DNA from: Ascoidea asiatica
Taxonomy: Eukaryota; Ascomycota; Saccharomycetes; Ascoideales; Ascoideaceae
Direction of reading: 5' to 3'
DNA: 64,000 nucleotides
Assembly: GCA_001600695.1 (NCBI GenBank)
Contig: BCKQ01000001.1
Coordinates: 1,168,432 to 1,232,431, forward strand
The notes below the pieces were generated by a model. That model ran no database searches. It saw only the letters and a list, made by a program, of their open reading frames with translations, and had not been told where the DNA came from. Shown in pieces: positions 1-10,167 of the stretch; the stretch's first letter is position 1; every line of letters begins with the position of its first letter. Both the position numbers and the translations under genes were made by a program.

Positions 1-1147
1 TTCCCTTCTAACCAGGAATTCTAAAAGTAGTTTCCTGTTTTTCCGGGATTTATTTTTTCAAGAGTTTACGTTTAGTGTTCGAGTGTGCTGTAGGAATTTT
101 TGATAAAGAGTAGTTACAATTTATTAACTTTCAACAAATAACTTTTCAAATGTAACTTTCAAATATGATGTTAGTTTAAGGTTTTTGGAATTATATTTTA
201 GGATAACTGCTTATCAAGCAGCAAATGAAGCTGATTTGATTGACGGTCGATGCTGGAATCATTCAATCGTCGAATAGGAAGCGAAAAAAACAAAATAAAA
301 GGGACTTTAACATTAAAAGGGCAAATGATTAAAAAGTTTGATATTCTTTCTCATTAATTTTTGTATCCATAACATTGATAAAAATAAAACAGTGGAAACA
401 GTGATGATATAAACAGTAGTAGATATTTATTATGTCCGAGTAACAGAGAGTTGTGGTATTTGGATCCGTACATTTCAATTGAGATAAATTTGGATAAGCC
501 AAGCTATTCGGAATTGGTCCGTTGAAACTTTATATTTATACACGCATAAAATTTAGCAACAGCCAAATACATGCATGCAGAAACCAGCACATAACCATCT
601 CACTAGAAAAAAAAGTGCGTTTCGGAGAAAATTAGTTGTCACGCACTTATTCCAACCACCTAACTGCGCCACAATCTAATAGTCTTTTTCAAAATTGGAA
701 ATTTTTGATCAGAATGTAATTATAGGTGACTTTCTGCAATAACTATTATTGGTAGCATAAGATCGTGTCCTAGCCTATAATTTTTCTTGTCCTGTTCAAA
801 AATGGCCTACGGAAACTCGTGGCGGAGTTAAAAATGGTTTTTTAAAAAAAATGTTCATCACGTGCCGCTCACGCGTTATGAAGGAAAAATGCTTCGGTAA
901 TTTTTATTACGTGTTGAGAAACTGAAGCTAAAGATACTGAGTGAACTTGAAGATAATGAAAATTGGAATGAAACTTGAATAACGAAAAAGTAAACAATTG
1001 AAGGCAGTGTGAAGCTACCGATTAGAATTTTTCTCGACAAAATATTACTAATAAACTAAATATTTTAAATATTTCAATTACTTTTAATTAAATTCAATTC
1101 TATTGAAATATTTTAATCAATTTTCTTTCAAAAGTATTAAATTGAAA
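1..1147. promoter_or_regulatory. Gene-free left end and THO1 upstream region
   Basis: I see no convincing reading frame on either strand here. The stretch from about 600 to 880 is clearly richer in G and C than the flanks. It contains a CACGTG E-box within ATCACGTG (857-864) and an ACGCGT MCB-type hexamer (871-876), roughly 280 bases upstream of the THO1 start. These are consistent with Cbf1-type and MBF-type binding sites but are single copies, so regulation is inferred only. Confidence 0.5.
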
Positions 1148-1918
1148 ATGTCCGATTATTCAGCTCAAACTGTTGCTCAATTGAAAGAATTGTTGAAAGC
1201 TAAAAATCTTTCTACTGCTGGTGTTAAAAGTGAATTAGTTAAAAGACTTGTTGCTTATGATGAAAAGAATAATAATAAAAAAGTTAATAAAGAAGATAGT
1301 GTTCCAGTAAAAGATGATAAAGATTCTTCCACCAAAACCAGTACCAATGGCAATGATATCAAACAAGATATTGAAAATAATGTACCCGTATCTCATCCAG
1401 GGAAAGAATCTACATTAACTGTGATAATGCCAAAGCCTATTGAAAAAAATTCAAATGAGAAACCTGATGATAAAAAAGATGATGAAGAAGAAGAAATTCA
1501 AACAAAAGATGTTACTAAAACAATGACTCCAGATGAATTGAATAATGCTGCAATTGATTTATTAGTAAAGAAAATTTTAAGAGCCAAAAAATTCGATGAT
1601 AAAACTGCTTTAGATTTAGCTGAAAAAGATTTAATAAGAGTTAAAAAATTTGGTATTTTACCTGATTCTCCATTAGCAGTTGAGTTAAATTTAACAAATA
1701 ATTCAATCTCCTCAAGTTCTAATTTAAGGAATAATAATGATAATAATAATAGTAATAGTGGTAATAGTAGATTTAATTCAAGATTTAAAGGTGGAAAAAT
1801 TCATAAACCATTTAATAAAAACTTTAATCGTCGTGGTGGTGAAACTCCAAGAGGTCCAAGAAATGGTCCTAGTACTGCAAGAAGATCAAGATTCCAAAGT
1901 AAAAAGTTCAGGAGTTAA
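1148..1918 (+). CDS. THO1: Tho1-like SAP-domain mRNP protein
   Basis: A 256-residue nuclear RNA-binding protein of the Tho1/CIP29 (SARNP) family, which acts in mRNP biogenesis and export together with the DEAD-box helicase Sub2. The first 40 residues form a SAP domain: MSDYSAQTVAQLKELL followed by LVKRL closely matches the start of S. cerevisiae Tho1 as I remember it. A central acidic/lysine-rich linker follows, then a predicted helical block around residues 125-185 (the Tho1 C-terminal RNA-binding region), and finally an Arg/Gly-rich tail (RRGG, RGPRNG) typical of RNA-binding proteins. I chose the ATG at 1148; the frame is open further upstream only from a non-ATG codon. A short Asn/Ser run (about 200-225) is the only oddity. 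Function is inferred from family. Confidence 0.88.
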   Translation: MSDYSAQTVAQLKELLKAKNLSTAGVKSELVKRLVAYDEKNNNKKVNKEDSVPVKDDKDSSTKTSTNGNDIKQDIENNVPVSHPGKESTLTVIMPKPIEKNSNEKPDDKKDDEEEEIQTKDVTKTMTPDELNNAAIDLLVKKILRAKKFDDKTALDLAEKDLIRVKKFGILPDSPLAVELNLTNNSISSSSNLRNNNDNNNSNSGNSRFNSRFKGGKIHKPFNKNFNRRGGETPRGPRNGPSTARRSRFQSKKFRS

Positions 1919-2357
1919 ATTATTTTATATTTTTATCATAATTTTTAAAAAGTTATAATGGAAAAGCAAGTATAAAAACAAAAAATACTGAAAAAAAAAG
2001 CCTTAGATCCAGAACTTATTTCATACTTTTATCTTTTATTTATATAGTAAGTAGAAGTAAGTAGCAAAAATATGTAAATTATGTAGATTATGTAAATTTA
2101 TATATAAATTATATACTGATTATATACATTATATACAATATATACAAATTGAATACAAATTGAATACAAATCATCTATAAGCCTCATATAAGTTATATTT
2201 TAGCTAGATATAATCCTAAATAACCTATTCGTTTTCTTTTTCATTCATATATTATAGTCATAATCAAATATTTTTAAATTATTGCAGTTATCAAGACCAT
2301 TAACATCCCCATTATCATTATACCTGTCATTATCATTATCATCATTGAAAAGATTCT
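1919..2357. other. Gap between convergent THO1 and SHG1
   Basis: AT-rich sequence with TATATA and ATTATATA runs between two converging genes. It should hold both 3' ends and polyadenylation signals. No RNA gene, repeat family or GC-richer island is visible. Confidence 0.4.
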
Positions 2358-2720
2358 TTAACTCTTCATTTCTTCAATTTTTATTTTTATTTCTTTTTTC
2401 AATTCAACATTATTAACTCTTTCATTTATAGAATTTTCGATAATTTTATCAATTTTTATATTATCTTTATCTTGATTTTTCATTATACTACTTTCTAAAA
2501 TTCCAGTTAAAGTAATTGGATCATTTTTCAATAGCAGTAAAGGATTTTCTTTAATTTTGTTATCTATAATCTCAGTTACAATTTTCTGCAATTCATTAAA
2601 TTCATTGCTACCTTGAAACTCTTCAATTATCTCTTTTTTCTTCTTATCAAATTCCCCAGTTCTTTTATATTGATAAATATAGTCTTTAGTTTGTTTATTG
2701 GTTCCTTCGTTACTATTCAT
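2358..2720 (-). CDS. SHG1: Shg1-like COMPASS subunit
   Basis: A small protein of 120 residues that resembles Shg1/BOD1, a subunit of the Set1 COMPASS complex that methylates histone H3 lysine 4 in the nucleus. The signature is at residues about 17-80: YKRTGEFDKKKKEIIEEF, then ELQKIVTEIIDNKIKENP and a segment ending GILESSIMK. These match the family pattern of a short helix containing FDKxRKxIL followed by EExLxxNP and GxIExSI. I start at the ATG whose complement is 2718-2720, because the codon before it is GTG. The gene is divergent from the cullin gene across about 450 bases. In S. cerevisiae SHG1 (YBR258C) lies close to RGD1 (YBR260C), and an RGD1 homologue is also in this window. Confidence 0.75.
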   Translation of the reverse strand: MNSNEGTNKQTKDYIYQYKRTGEFDKKKKEIIEEFQGSNEFNELQKIVTEIIDNKIKENPLLLLKNDPITLTGILESSIMKNQDKDNIKIDKIIENSINERVNNVELKKEIKIKIEEMKS

Positions 2721-3174
2721 CACAAGCGTTTCCTATTTTTCTTCTATTCTCCAGGATATGAAATAATTAAACTCTGGCAATGCAGTTTCTATTAAATACT
2801 GATACCAAATATTATCAATAAATATAAAACTTTATCGATATATTTATCTGTGATTTATTCTACTTTATTAATTCTTCTCCAAAATAAAACAAACATTAAG
2901 CGTTTTCCAGCGCCAAAAGCAAGCGGTCCTTTTACTGAAGATTTGAAAAGCGAGCTCCCTTTTATGTAATGTTAACGTTGCTCAGTATGAGATTTGTTTA
3001 TTTTGTATTTTATCTCATTTTATTCTAGCTTTATCTTTCGAGTGATAAAATCATTAAAAAATTTCTTTTAATTTAAAAGCCCAAAATAAAGCAATTCACT
3101 AGCAATTCACTAGCAATTCATTAGCAATTCATTAGCAATTCATTAGCAATTTAAAATAATTTGGAGTTTGAATT
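2721..3174. promoter_or_regulatory. Divergent SHG1/cullin promoter
   Basis: Bidirectional intergenic region. A GC-richer patch at about 2895-2965 contains GCGCCAAAA and GCGGTCC words. Just upstream of the cullin ATG is an 11-base tandem repeat. No open reading frame of note. Confidence 0.5.
3090..3150. repeat. 11-bp tandem repeat upstream of the cullin gene
   Basis: About five and a half copies of AGCAATTCAYT in direct orientation. The copies differ only by C/T at one position. It ends 25 bases before the cullin ATG and is therefore probably part of the 5' leader. Confidence 0.85.
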
Positions 3175-6100
3175 ATGGATAGCAATGAAATCTCCTTGGC
3201 TTCAAGGTTTCTTACTGATCTTCCTGTCAATTTAAATAACACTTCCTTATCAGAAATTGGTGCCACTGCTGCTAGTTTTTCAAGTTTTTTATCTCCAGAA
3301 CAAATGCAAATTCAAATGATTAAAACAAAATTCAGATCAAGAAGATCAAGTTCTCCTGAGAAAGCTGCAAATTTATCTTTATGTCTTGATGAATTAACGT
3401 CTTCTTTGAATTTGATACTTACTAGTGATGAATCTATTGACGACTTAAAATTAAATCATTCAATCAATCATCTTTATTCAAATGTTCAATATTTGGTAAT
3501 GAGTGGATATTCTTCAAGATTATATAAAATAATTGTATTAAAAATTGAAAATTATTTTGAATCATATTTCAATGATATTTTAAAACAAGAAATTGTGCAA
3601 AAATATAATTTTATTCAGAATCAGTATAAATCAGAAATAAATGATTTGAATAATATTTTAAGCCCTTCAATTATAAGTAGAAATTTAATGTTAGATTTGA
3701 ATTCAATATTAAGAATATTTATCAATGCTTATAATCTTTGGGTTAAGAAAATAAAATTGATTCGAATAATTTTCATATATCTTGATAGAGTACATTCTAA
3801 TCCATTAAGTAACATAGATTTTGCCAATTCTAATTTAAATTCAAAATCAAATTTTGATTTGAACTCCAATTTCAAAAAGACAATTATTGGTTTTGGTACC
3901 TATATATTTTTAAATTCTTGTTTTAGCAAAAATTCTTTAAAAAAAAATAATCAAGAAATAGAAGAAGATCAAAATAAAGATGAAAAGAAAATAAGTGAAG
4001 ATGGTCATAATCATGATTATAATAAGGCTGATAACGACACAGTTATGGAGGAAGACAATAATGAAAATAGTAATAAAGACAATGAGAAAAACAATGACAA
4101 TGCTAAAGACATTGTTAAAGACAATATCAAAGACGATAAAAATATTTCCATAGAAAATGACGACAAATTGGCTAATATACCATTTTGTTCTATCAATAGT
4201 CATCTTTTTTTCAATTTTGATAACGAGGTCGGAAAAATGATAATTCTTTGTTTATTTTATTCTTTAAGAATATCTAGGTCTTTCATTCTTTTTTCAAAAG
4301 AGGCTGCACAGAAAATGGAGCAAGATCCTAACCTTGCTTCTGCTTTAAAGATACTTTTCAATTCATCTTTATCTACTTTTAAAATTCTAAAAGAAATGGA
4401 TTCAAATACAGCTACTATTTCTGTTGATGAAATCTTTCAAAAAGAAACTTTAAAATTTTATTCATCATATCAACTAATACTTTTGAAAAACTATCCAATG
4501 ACTTTTATGAATAATTTCATACAAATATGTACTTTTGAATTGAATTTATTAAATTCATATATTTATGATTTTGCTTCTCCAAGAGAATTTTCAAATCAAT
4601 GTTATGAAAAAGAATCTTCAATTCTTTCTTCATTCAATAATCCAAATAATATCAAAAATAATACATTCATGAATAAAAATACTGTAATTCAACAAAATAA
4701 AAGAATTATTGTTGAATCTTTGCTTTTCCAAAACTTTGAGAAAACATTAGATTCAATATTACCTTATATGATAACAAAAGAGAACATAAATACTCAAAAC
4801 CTTGATCATTTATTCAAATTCTCTAGAAATGATCTTTCTAAAATTCCAACTTTAAGTCATGTTTTTTCTCAAATTATTGAAAAAAGTTTAAAGATCAAAA
4901 CATTATCATATTTAGAAAATCCTAATATTAATAATAACAGTAATGATAATCTAGTCGATTTTTTGTATACTCAAAAACTTCACTTTTATTCAATGATTTT
5001 TAAATCTTTCAATGATTCATTTCTTTTTATTAATGATGTTAACTCCACCTTTTCAAATTTACTAAAGTTAAAAATTGATCGTTCAATTTCATTAATTGTA
5101 AAATATTGTAATGATTTTTTTCAGAATTTATTCAAAACAAGAATTATTAAAAATCAAAATATAAATACTATGATTGTAAATGCAACTGATAATAATGAAA
5201 TAATTTATAATTTATTTGAAAAAATAAATTGGTTCTATCAAAGAATTGATAATAAAGACACCTTTGTAAGATATTATAAAAATTATCTATCAAAAAGAAT
5301 AATCAATTATTATGCAGAAAATGTTGAAAGAGATAGCAAAAATATTGATAAGATTATTGTTCTTGAAAGGAGATTTATTAAATTTTTTATTGATTCTAAT
5401 AAAGAAGAAGCTTCAATTCGTTTTAATAAATTTGTTGAAATGTTCAATGATTTAAGTAAATCAAAACAACTAAAGGAAAAATTTGAAGATAGTTTTATAG
5501 AACTGACCAATAATGAAATAGATTTTTCTCCTTTGATATTAACAACAAAAATTTGGGCAGATCCACCAAGTCTAATTGGAAAAATGAAATTACCTGAACC
5601 ATTAGATAAAATTTACAAAGAGTTCAATGCATTCTATAAATCTCAAACTAAAGAAAGGCGTTTAAATTGGTCTTTTTTTTATAATACTATTACAATTGAC
5701 GTTAAATTCTCAGAAGGGGAAAAACATGTCATTGCAAATATTCTTCCTGCTGCAATTTTGATTCTTTTTGAAAATTCGAATAAATTATCTTATAAAGAAA
5801 TATTGGAAAAGTTGGAGATTTCTGAAAAGCTAGAAAAAGATGAAAAAAAACTTAATAAACCCAATAGTTCTGAATTTGGTGAAAGTCATTATAAACAACC
5901 TGAAAATAAAGGACATCAAATGACAATTTTGGATTCTGTTAAATGCTCTTTATGCTCTTTAACATCTTCAAAGACACCTCTCTTATTAAAAAATAAAAAA
6001 TCGCCTTTTGTTTCCACAGATGATATATTTAAATTTAATTCAAAATATGAATGTAAAACTGATAAAATCAAAGTTTTAATAATGTCTTTAAAATCATATA

Positions 6101-6552
6101 ATAGTAAAGTTGAGAGTTATAAGGCATTAATGAAAAGACAAAAAGGTTTAAAAAAAAATTCTTCTAACTTTAATTCCAAAAACAATTCTTTTAAAAGTTC
6201 AGAGTCAACTACAAGCTCTAAAGCCAGTCAAGAAATCGATGACGAAATTATGACAATTGAAGATGAAGTGAGAGCAACTGAAGAAGATGAAGAGCTTAGA
6301 AGATATAGAAGTCATGGTGTCAATTATATGGCTAATGATAGATCATTAGAAACTGAAGCAACTATAGTTAGATTATTAAAGCAGGGAAAGGAAATTAATC
6401 ACTCTGAATTAATACTTGGAGTTATGAAAGAAGTAAGAAATAAAAATAGAAATGAATTAACTGTGAATGAAATTAAGGATGGAATTGATTCATTATTGAG
6501 CAAGAGTTATATTAAAAGAGTTGGTAATGATTCATATGTTTATGATCCATGA
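3175..6552 (+). CDS. Cullin family protein, Cul3-like
   Basis: A 1125-residue cullin, the scaffold of a cullin-RING ubiquitin ligase. The C-terminal winged-helix/neddylation domain is clear: EATIVRLLKQGKEINHSEL matches the cullin IVRIMK motif, and the predicted Nedd8 acceptor is Lys1069. Upstream are the cullin homology region (KDTFVRYYKNYLSKR near 700; ILTTKIWADP near 790; RRLNWSFFYNTITIDVKF near 830) and cullin repeats from about residue 60. CSLCSLTSSKTPLLL followed by DDIFKFNSKY recalls Cul3 more than Cdc53, but I cannot exclude another paralogue. It is long for the family (usually 740-850), with an acidic Asn/Asp/Lys insert at about 257-332 and another low-complexity stretch near 990-1030. 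The ATG follows a tandem-repeat leader. A CTG codon occurs at residue 777. Confidence 0.85.
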   Translation: MDSNEISLASRFLTDLPVNLNNTSLSEIGATAASFSSFLSPEQMQIQMIKTKFRSRRSSSPEKAANLSLCLDELTSSLNLILTSDESIDDLKLNHSINHLYSNVQYLVMSGYSSRLYKIIVLKIENYFESYFNDILKQEIVQKYNFIQNQYKSEINDLNNILSPSIISRNLMLDLNSILRIFINAYNLWVKKIKLIRIIFIYLDRVHSNPLSNIDFANSNLNSKSNFDLNSNFKKTIIGFGTYIFLNSCFSKNSLKKNNQEIEEDQNKDEKKISEDGHNHDYNKADNDTVMEEDNNENSNKDNEKNNDNAKDIVKDNIKDDKNISIENDDKLANIPFCSINSHLFFNFDNEVGKMIILCLFYSLRISRSFILFSKEAAQKMEQDPNLASALKILFNSSLSTFKILKEMDSNTATISVDEIFQKETLKFYSSYQLILLKNYPMTFMNNFIQICTFELNLLNSYIYDFASPREFSNQCYEKESSILSSFNNPNNIKNNTFMNKNTVIQQNKRIIVESLLFQNFEKTLDSILPYMITKENINTQNLDHLFKFSRNDLSKIPTLSHVFSQIIEKSLKIKTLSYLENPNINNNSNDNLVDFLYTQKLHFYSMIFKSFNDSFLFINDVNSTFSNLLKLKIDRSISLIVKYCNDFFQNLFKTRIIKNQNINTMIVNATDNNEIIYNLFEKINWFYQRIDNKDTFVRYYKNYLSKRIINYYAENVERDSKNIDKIIVLERRFIKFFIDSNKEEASIRFNKFVEMFNDLSKSKQLKEKFEDSFIELTNNEIDFSPLILTTKIWADPPSLIGKMKLPEPLDKIYKEFNAFYKSQTKERRLNWSFFYNTITIDVKFSEGEKHVIANILPAAILILFENSNKLSYKEILEKLEISEKLEKDEKKLNKPNSSEFGESHYKQPENKGHQMTILDSVKCSLCSLTSSKTPLLLKNKKSPFVSTDDIFKFNSKYECKTDKIKVLIMSLKSYNSKVESYKALMKRQKGLKKNSSNFNSKNNSFKSSESTTSSKASQEIDDEIMTIEDEVRATEEDEELRRYRSHGVNYMANDRSLETEATIVRLLKQGKEINHSELILGVMKEVRNKNRNELTVNEIKDGIDSLLSKSYIKRVGNDSYVYDP

Positions 6553-6630
6553 ATAGTTTAATGATATATAGAAAATGTGTAATTGATTTAAACTCATAAT
6601 AATTTATTGAATATGAAATCTATATAAAAA

Positions 6631-6686
6631 AATAAAAAATAAAAAATAAAAAATAAAAAATAAAAAATAAAAAATAAAAAAAAAAA
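6631..6686. repeat. TAAAAAA tandem repeat
   Basis: Seven-base units of T followed by six A, about eight copies, lie between the convergent ends of the cullin and J-protein genes. Probably shared 3' UTR or terminator sequence. Confidence 0.85.
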
Positions 6687-6726
6687 TGAGAAAAACTTGT
6701 ATGCTTTGAGTTAACTTTTATATGAA

Positions 6727-9156
6727 TCAAAAGAATGAAGATCTTTTTTTCTTATTTGATGAAGATGATCTCTTTTTTTTATTTTTGCTTGAACTTTGAA
6801 AAAAATTTGCAAAAGGGTTTCCAGTATTACCACCGGATTTTTGTTGAAAAGATTGTTTAAAAAACTGATTTGAACCAGAACTTTGACCATTTCCACCAAA
6901 ATTGAAATGAAAATTAGTATTACCATTACCATTTGAACCAAATGGAGATCTATTATTACCAAAAGGGTTAAAATTCTGATGATGTTGATGATTATTATTT
7001 GGAGAAGCACCTCTTAATGGATCATTTGGATCATCACCAAGATCATAATTTTTTCTTAAATCTGAATCTGATAAAACTTCATAAGCTTTATTTATTTCAG
7101 ACATTTTATTTTCAATTTCTTCTTTTGACTTATCATTTGATTTATATTTATCAGGATGATAAGTTTTAACTAAATTTCTGTAAGCTTTTTTAATTTCTTT
7201 ATCATCTGCATTTCTAGAAACACCTAAAATTTTATAATAATCATTTTGTGGTGGAGTAGGTTGTCTATGTTGTTGTTGTTGTTGGTATTGATGCTGTTGA
7301 TGCTGTTGTTGTTGATTATGCTGCTGTTGTTGTCTATTATGATTATTGATTAAGGATTGAATTTTATTATTATAATGAATAAATAATTTATCATTTTCTT
7401 TATTTTTTTTATTTGAAAATTGATCAATAATTTTTTTTAAAATTTTTAAATTTTTTAAATCATTTGATTTTAATAATAAAGAATTTAGATTTGGTATAAT
7501 TAAAGGTAAAAAATTATTAAATTGATTTAAATTATTTAAATCAATTTCATTAATATTATAAAATTTTTTAATTTGAATTTGAATATTATCAATATTAATA
7601 TTTAATTTTTTTAAATTATTTTTAAATTTTTGATTTTGATCAATATTAATATAATAATAAGAATATAAAATTGCTTTATTTAAATTATTTATGAAATTAT
7701 TAATAATTATATGATTTTTATTATTAATATTATTAAAATAATCTAAATCATTGTTATTTGAATCAATTGGATAAAATAAATTATTATTAAATAAATGATT
7801 TAAATGAGTAAATAAATGATAATTATTTTTGAAATTGGTTTTAAAATTTTTTTTCAAATCAAACTTTGAAATCAATAAAGGATGATCATTATTGAATAAA
7901 ATATTTAAAAAATTTAAAAGACTTTTACTATTTAAAGGTATGTTATCATTATCATCAATATTATCATTGATTGAATTGAATTGATTGATATTAAATTCAA
8001 TATCATTAAGATTATTGTTATTGTTGTTATCATTATTTTGATTAATAAGATAATAGGAATCAATTTTAGTTGAAAGAGTATTAAAAATAGGTATGAATTT
8101 TAAATTTAATAAATTATTATTATTATTTAAAAATTTATTAAAAAATTTTAAAATTTTATTATCTGGAAAGAATTTTAAAGAATTTTTAAAATAAATTTTT
8201 GAAATTTTAAAATTTGAATTAAAGAATAAAAATAAAGAAGATAAATTTAAATAGTTTTTGAAATTTTTATTTGAAATTTTAATAATATTTAAATAAATAG
8301 AAATTAAATCATTAATTGAATCAATTTTTTCAATATTTATATTATTTATATCATTTTTATTGCTTTTATAAGTATTAGTTATATTATTTAAAGTTTGAGA
8401 AAGATAAGAATTATATAAATTTAAATTAAATGGGGAAATTTTAATTGCATTTAAATAATCTTTTTGATTTATTAAATTGATTAAATTATTATAATTTTTA
8501 ATAATATCATTATAAATTGGTGAATTATTTGAAAGATTAATATAATTTGATAAGATATAATTAAAATTATCTAAATTACCAAATTTTAAATATAAATTTA
8601 ATAAATTTTTATAAATCATTAATAACATTTTTTCATTAATATAAGTTGAATAATGAATTGAAAATTGAGAATTATTTGAATTATGATATAAATTTAAAAA
8701 ATTATTTAAATCTAAAATAACTGAATTTAAATTTTTATTTAAAGATATATTTAATATAGATTTATTATACCATAATTTTAAGAATAGAATATTTAAATTT
8801 TGAATTGAAATTTTATCATTATTTTCATTATTTTCATTTGATATTGAATTTGAGATTGAATTATTAAGATTATATAATTGAGATTGAATTTGATTATAAT
8901 TATCTAAGAGATCAATTGAAGGATATTGAGTTGATAGATTATTCAATTGAGATAGATAATCATTGAATAGATTATTATTATTATTATTATTAATATTAAT
9001 ATTATTATTATTTTGATTATCAATTTTTTCATTAACTATTATTGAATCATTTGAAGAGGTATTTGAATTGGAAATTTTAGAAGAAAAAGATATATGAAAT
9101 AATAAAAAATTGATTAAGATATATAAACAGTGATGCAAATTCATTATTATAATCAT
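6727..9156 (-). CDS. ER J-domain protein, DNAJC3/P58IPK-like
   Basis: A protein of about 809 residues with a C-terminal J domain (about 639-705). It contains [21 protein letters not shown], the HPD catalytic tripeptide at about 667-669 and [10 protein letters not shown], so it should stimulate an Hsp70. The N terminus ([20 protein letters not shown]) looks like a signal peptide, suggesting action with BiP/Kar2 in the ER lumen. The middle 600 residues are Asn/Leu/Ile-rich helical sequence that could be degenerate TPRs, as in DNAJC3. Before the J domain is a Gln/His tract (about 605-635). After it come [10 protein letters not shown], a Phe/Gly/Asn-rich segment, and a basic tail with no HDEL. 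The ATG complement at 9154-9156 starts the protein; another ATG four codons later is equally possible. No counterpart with this layout is known to me in S. cerevisiae. Confidence 0.8.
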   Translation of the reverse strand: MIIIMNLHHCLYILINFLLFHISFSSKISNSNTSSNDSIIVNEKIDNQNNNNININNNNNNNLFNDYLSQLNNLSTQYPSIDLLDNYNQIQSQLYNLNNSISNSISNENNENNDKISIQNLNILFLKLWYNKSILNISLNKNLNSVILDLNNFLNLYHNSNNSQFSIHYSTYINEKMLLMIYKNLLNLYLKFGNLDNFNYILSNYINLSNNSPIYNDIIKNYNNLINLINQKDYLNAIKISPFNLNLYNSYLSQTLNNITNTYKSNKNDINNINIEKIDSINDLISIYLNIIKISNKNFKNYLNLSSLFLFFNSNFKISKIYFKNSLKFFPDNKILKFFNKFLNNNNNLLNLKFIPIFNTLSTKIDSYYLINQNNDNNNNNNLNDIEFNINQFNSINDNIDDNDNIPLNSKSLLNFLNILFNNDHPLLISKFDLKKNFKTNFKNNYHLFTHLNHLFNNNLFYPIDSNNNDLDYFNNINNKNHIIINNFINNLNKAILYSYYYINIDQNQKFKNNLKKLNINIDNIQIQIKKFYNINEIDLNNLNQFNNFLPLIIPNLNSLLLKSNDLKNLKILKKIIDQFSNKKNKENDKLFIHYNNKIQSLINNHNRQQQQHNQQQQHQQHQYQQQQQHRQPTPPQNDYYKILGVSRNADDKEIKKAYRNLVKTYHPDKYKSNDKSKEEIENKMSEINKAYEVLSDSDLRKNYDLGDDPNDPLRGASPNNNHQHHQNFNPFGNNRSPFGSNGNGNTNFHFNFGGNGQSSGSNQFFKQSFQQKSGGNTGNPFANFFQSSSKNKKKRSSSSNKKKRSSFF

Positions 9157-9268
9157 TTTGAAAAGGTTTTTAACATTGTTTACTATAAGCAAATGGCAAT
9201 TGTATTTTTTTTATTGATGTATTTATTTGAGATTAGAGATATTTCAACAATTTTTCAATAAAGGTTCT

Positions 9269-9299
9269 TTTTCACAGCTTTCACAGCTTTCACAGCTTT
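9269..9299. repeat. 9-bp tandem repeat TTTCACAGC
   Basis: Three copies of TTTCACAGC in direct orientation, about 120 bases upstream of the J-protein start. Confidence 0.8.
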
Positions 9300-9510
9300 A
9301 ATATTTTCAATATATCTTCTAGCAGTTTCGAGACTGCGACAGAGACAGTAAAAGCAGTGTTTTTTCAATTCAGTGCCAAAACAAAGCTGCAACCCGGCAA
9401 AAAAACAAGAAAAAGAAGAAACACCGCAAAACTGGCCTCAACTGTCGTTTAAGAGGTCCAGAAAATACAGACCTCCAAGGCAAACCCCGTACTCAACACG
9501 CTGTCGTTAT

Positions 9511-9533
9511 ATCACATGATCTAGTCACATGAC
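9511..9533. promoter_or_regulatory. Tandem Cbf1-type sites
   Basis: ATCACATGAT (9511-9520) and GTCACATGAC (9524-9533) both fit RTCACRTGAY, the binding consensus of the bHLH factor Cbf1. They are centred 13 bases apart. Presence is read from sequence; occupancy is inferred. Confidence 0.6.
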
Positions 9534-9554
9534 GCTCGCAAGGCCTTCTTGTCT

Positions 9555-9574
9555 GAGACCGTATTCCTGGGTCT
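9555..9574. promoter_or_regulatory. AGACC-N9-GGTCT inverted repeat
   Basis: GAGACC at 9555-9560 and GGTCT at 9570-9574 form an inverted pair with a 9-base spacer. The same arrangement recurs in the FUN12/ChAP promoter. Dyads of this kind suit a dimeric DNA-binding protein, but I do not know a yeast factor for it. Confidence 0.5.
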
Positions 9575-10167
9575 GTTTAAAAGTACCACTGCATTGGTGT
9601 TTACCATTCCCAGGGGTACTTTTGGCTGCAGGTGTGTTTGTGGCTGTGCCCGTGGCTGAGAGGTGACGGCTGACGCGGTGGCGCAGTGAGTGTGAGAGGT
9701 GAGCGTGTTGGCGTAGCACTGCCACAGTATCGGTACTCAACTGCTATTAACTACTATTCACTACTGCTTTCTTTTTACTCTGTTTACTCTCTTTCGCCAT
9801 TTCTTTATTTATTCTTTATTCTATTCTTTATATTCTATTTTTTGATATATTCCTTTAATTTTTTATTCTTTTTATTCTTGATTTGTTGTTTTCTTCTTAA
9901 ATTATTGATAGATTAATACATTGATAGATTGTTGAATTAAATATTTCCATTCTTTCAAAACCCAATTATGGTTTGATTCTCAATTCTCGCTTTCACTTTT
10001 CTTTTCTTTTCTTTTCTTTCTTTTATATCTTTTAACGTTATTGATATATTCAATCTTAAAAAAGACCAAGTATTATTTATAATTCATTAATTTCTAATTT
10101 CCAATATTGGTCTCAAATCTTTAAATCTTCAAATCTTTAGATCTAAATTATTCAAATCTATTTAAAA

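Larger units (their letters stand above)
9157..10167. promoter_or_regulatory. Divergent J-protein/RGD1 promoter with GC-rich island
   Basis: One kilobase between divergent genes. From about 9330 to 9735 the sequence is strikingly GC-richer than both flanking genes. It contains a GAGGTC/GACCTC inverted pair (9453-9475), two Cbf1-type sites (9511-9520 and 9524-9533) and an AGACC-N9-GGTCT dyad (9556-9574). The last 400 bases before RGD1 are pyrimidine-rich, as in many yeast leaders. Short open frames here have no homology I recognise. Confidence 0.6.

Noticed and set aside
9157-9192. Upstream extension of the J protein
   Set aside because: The first codon would be TTG; the ATG at 9156 gives a normal signal peptide.
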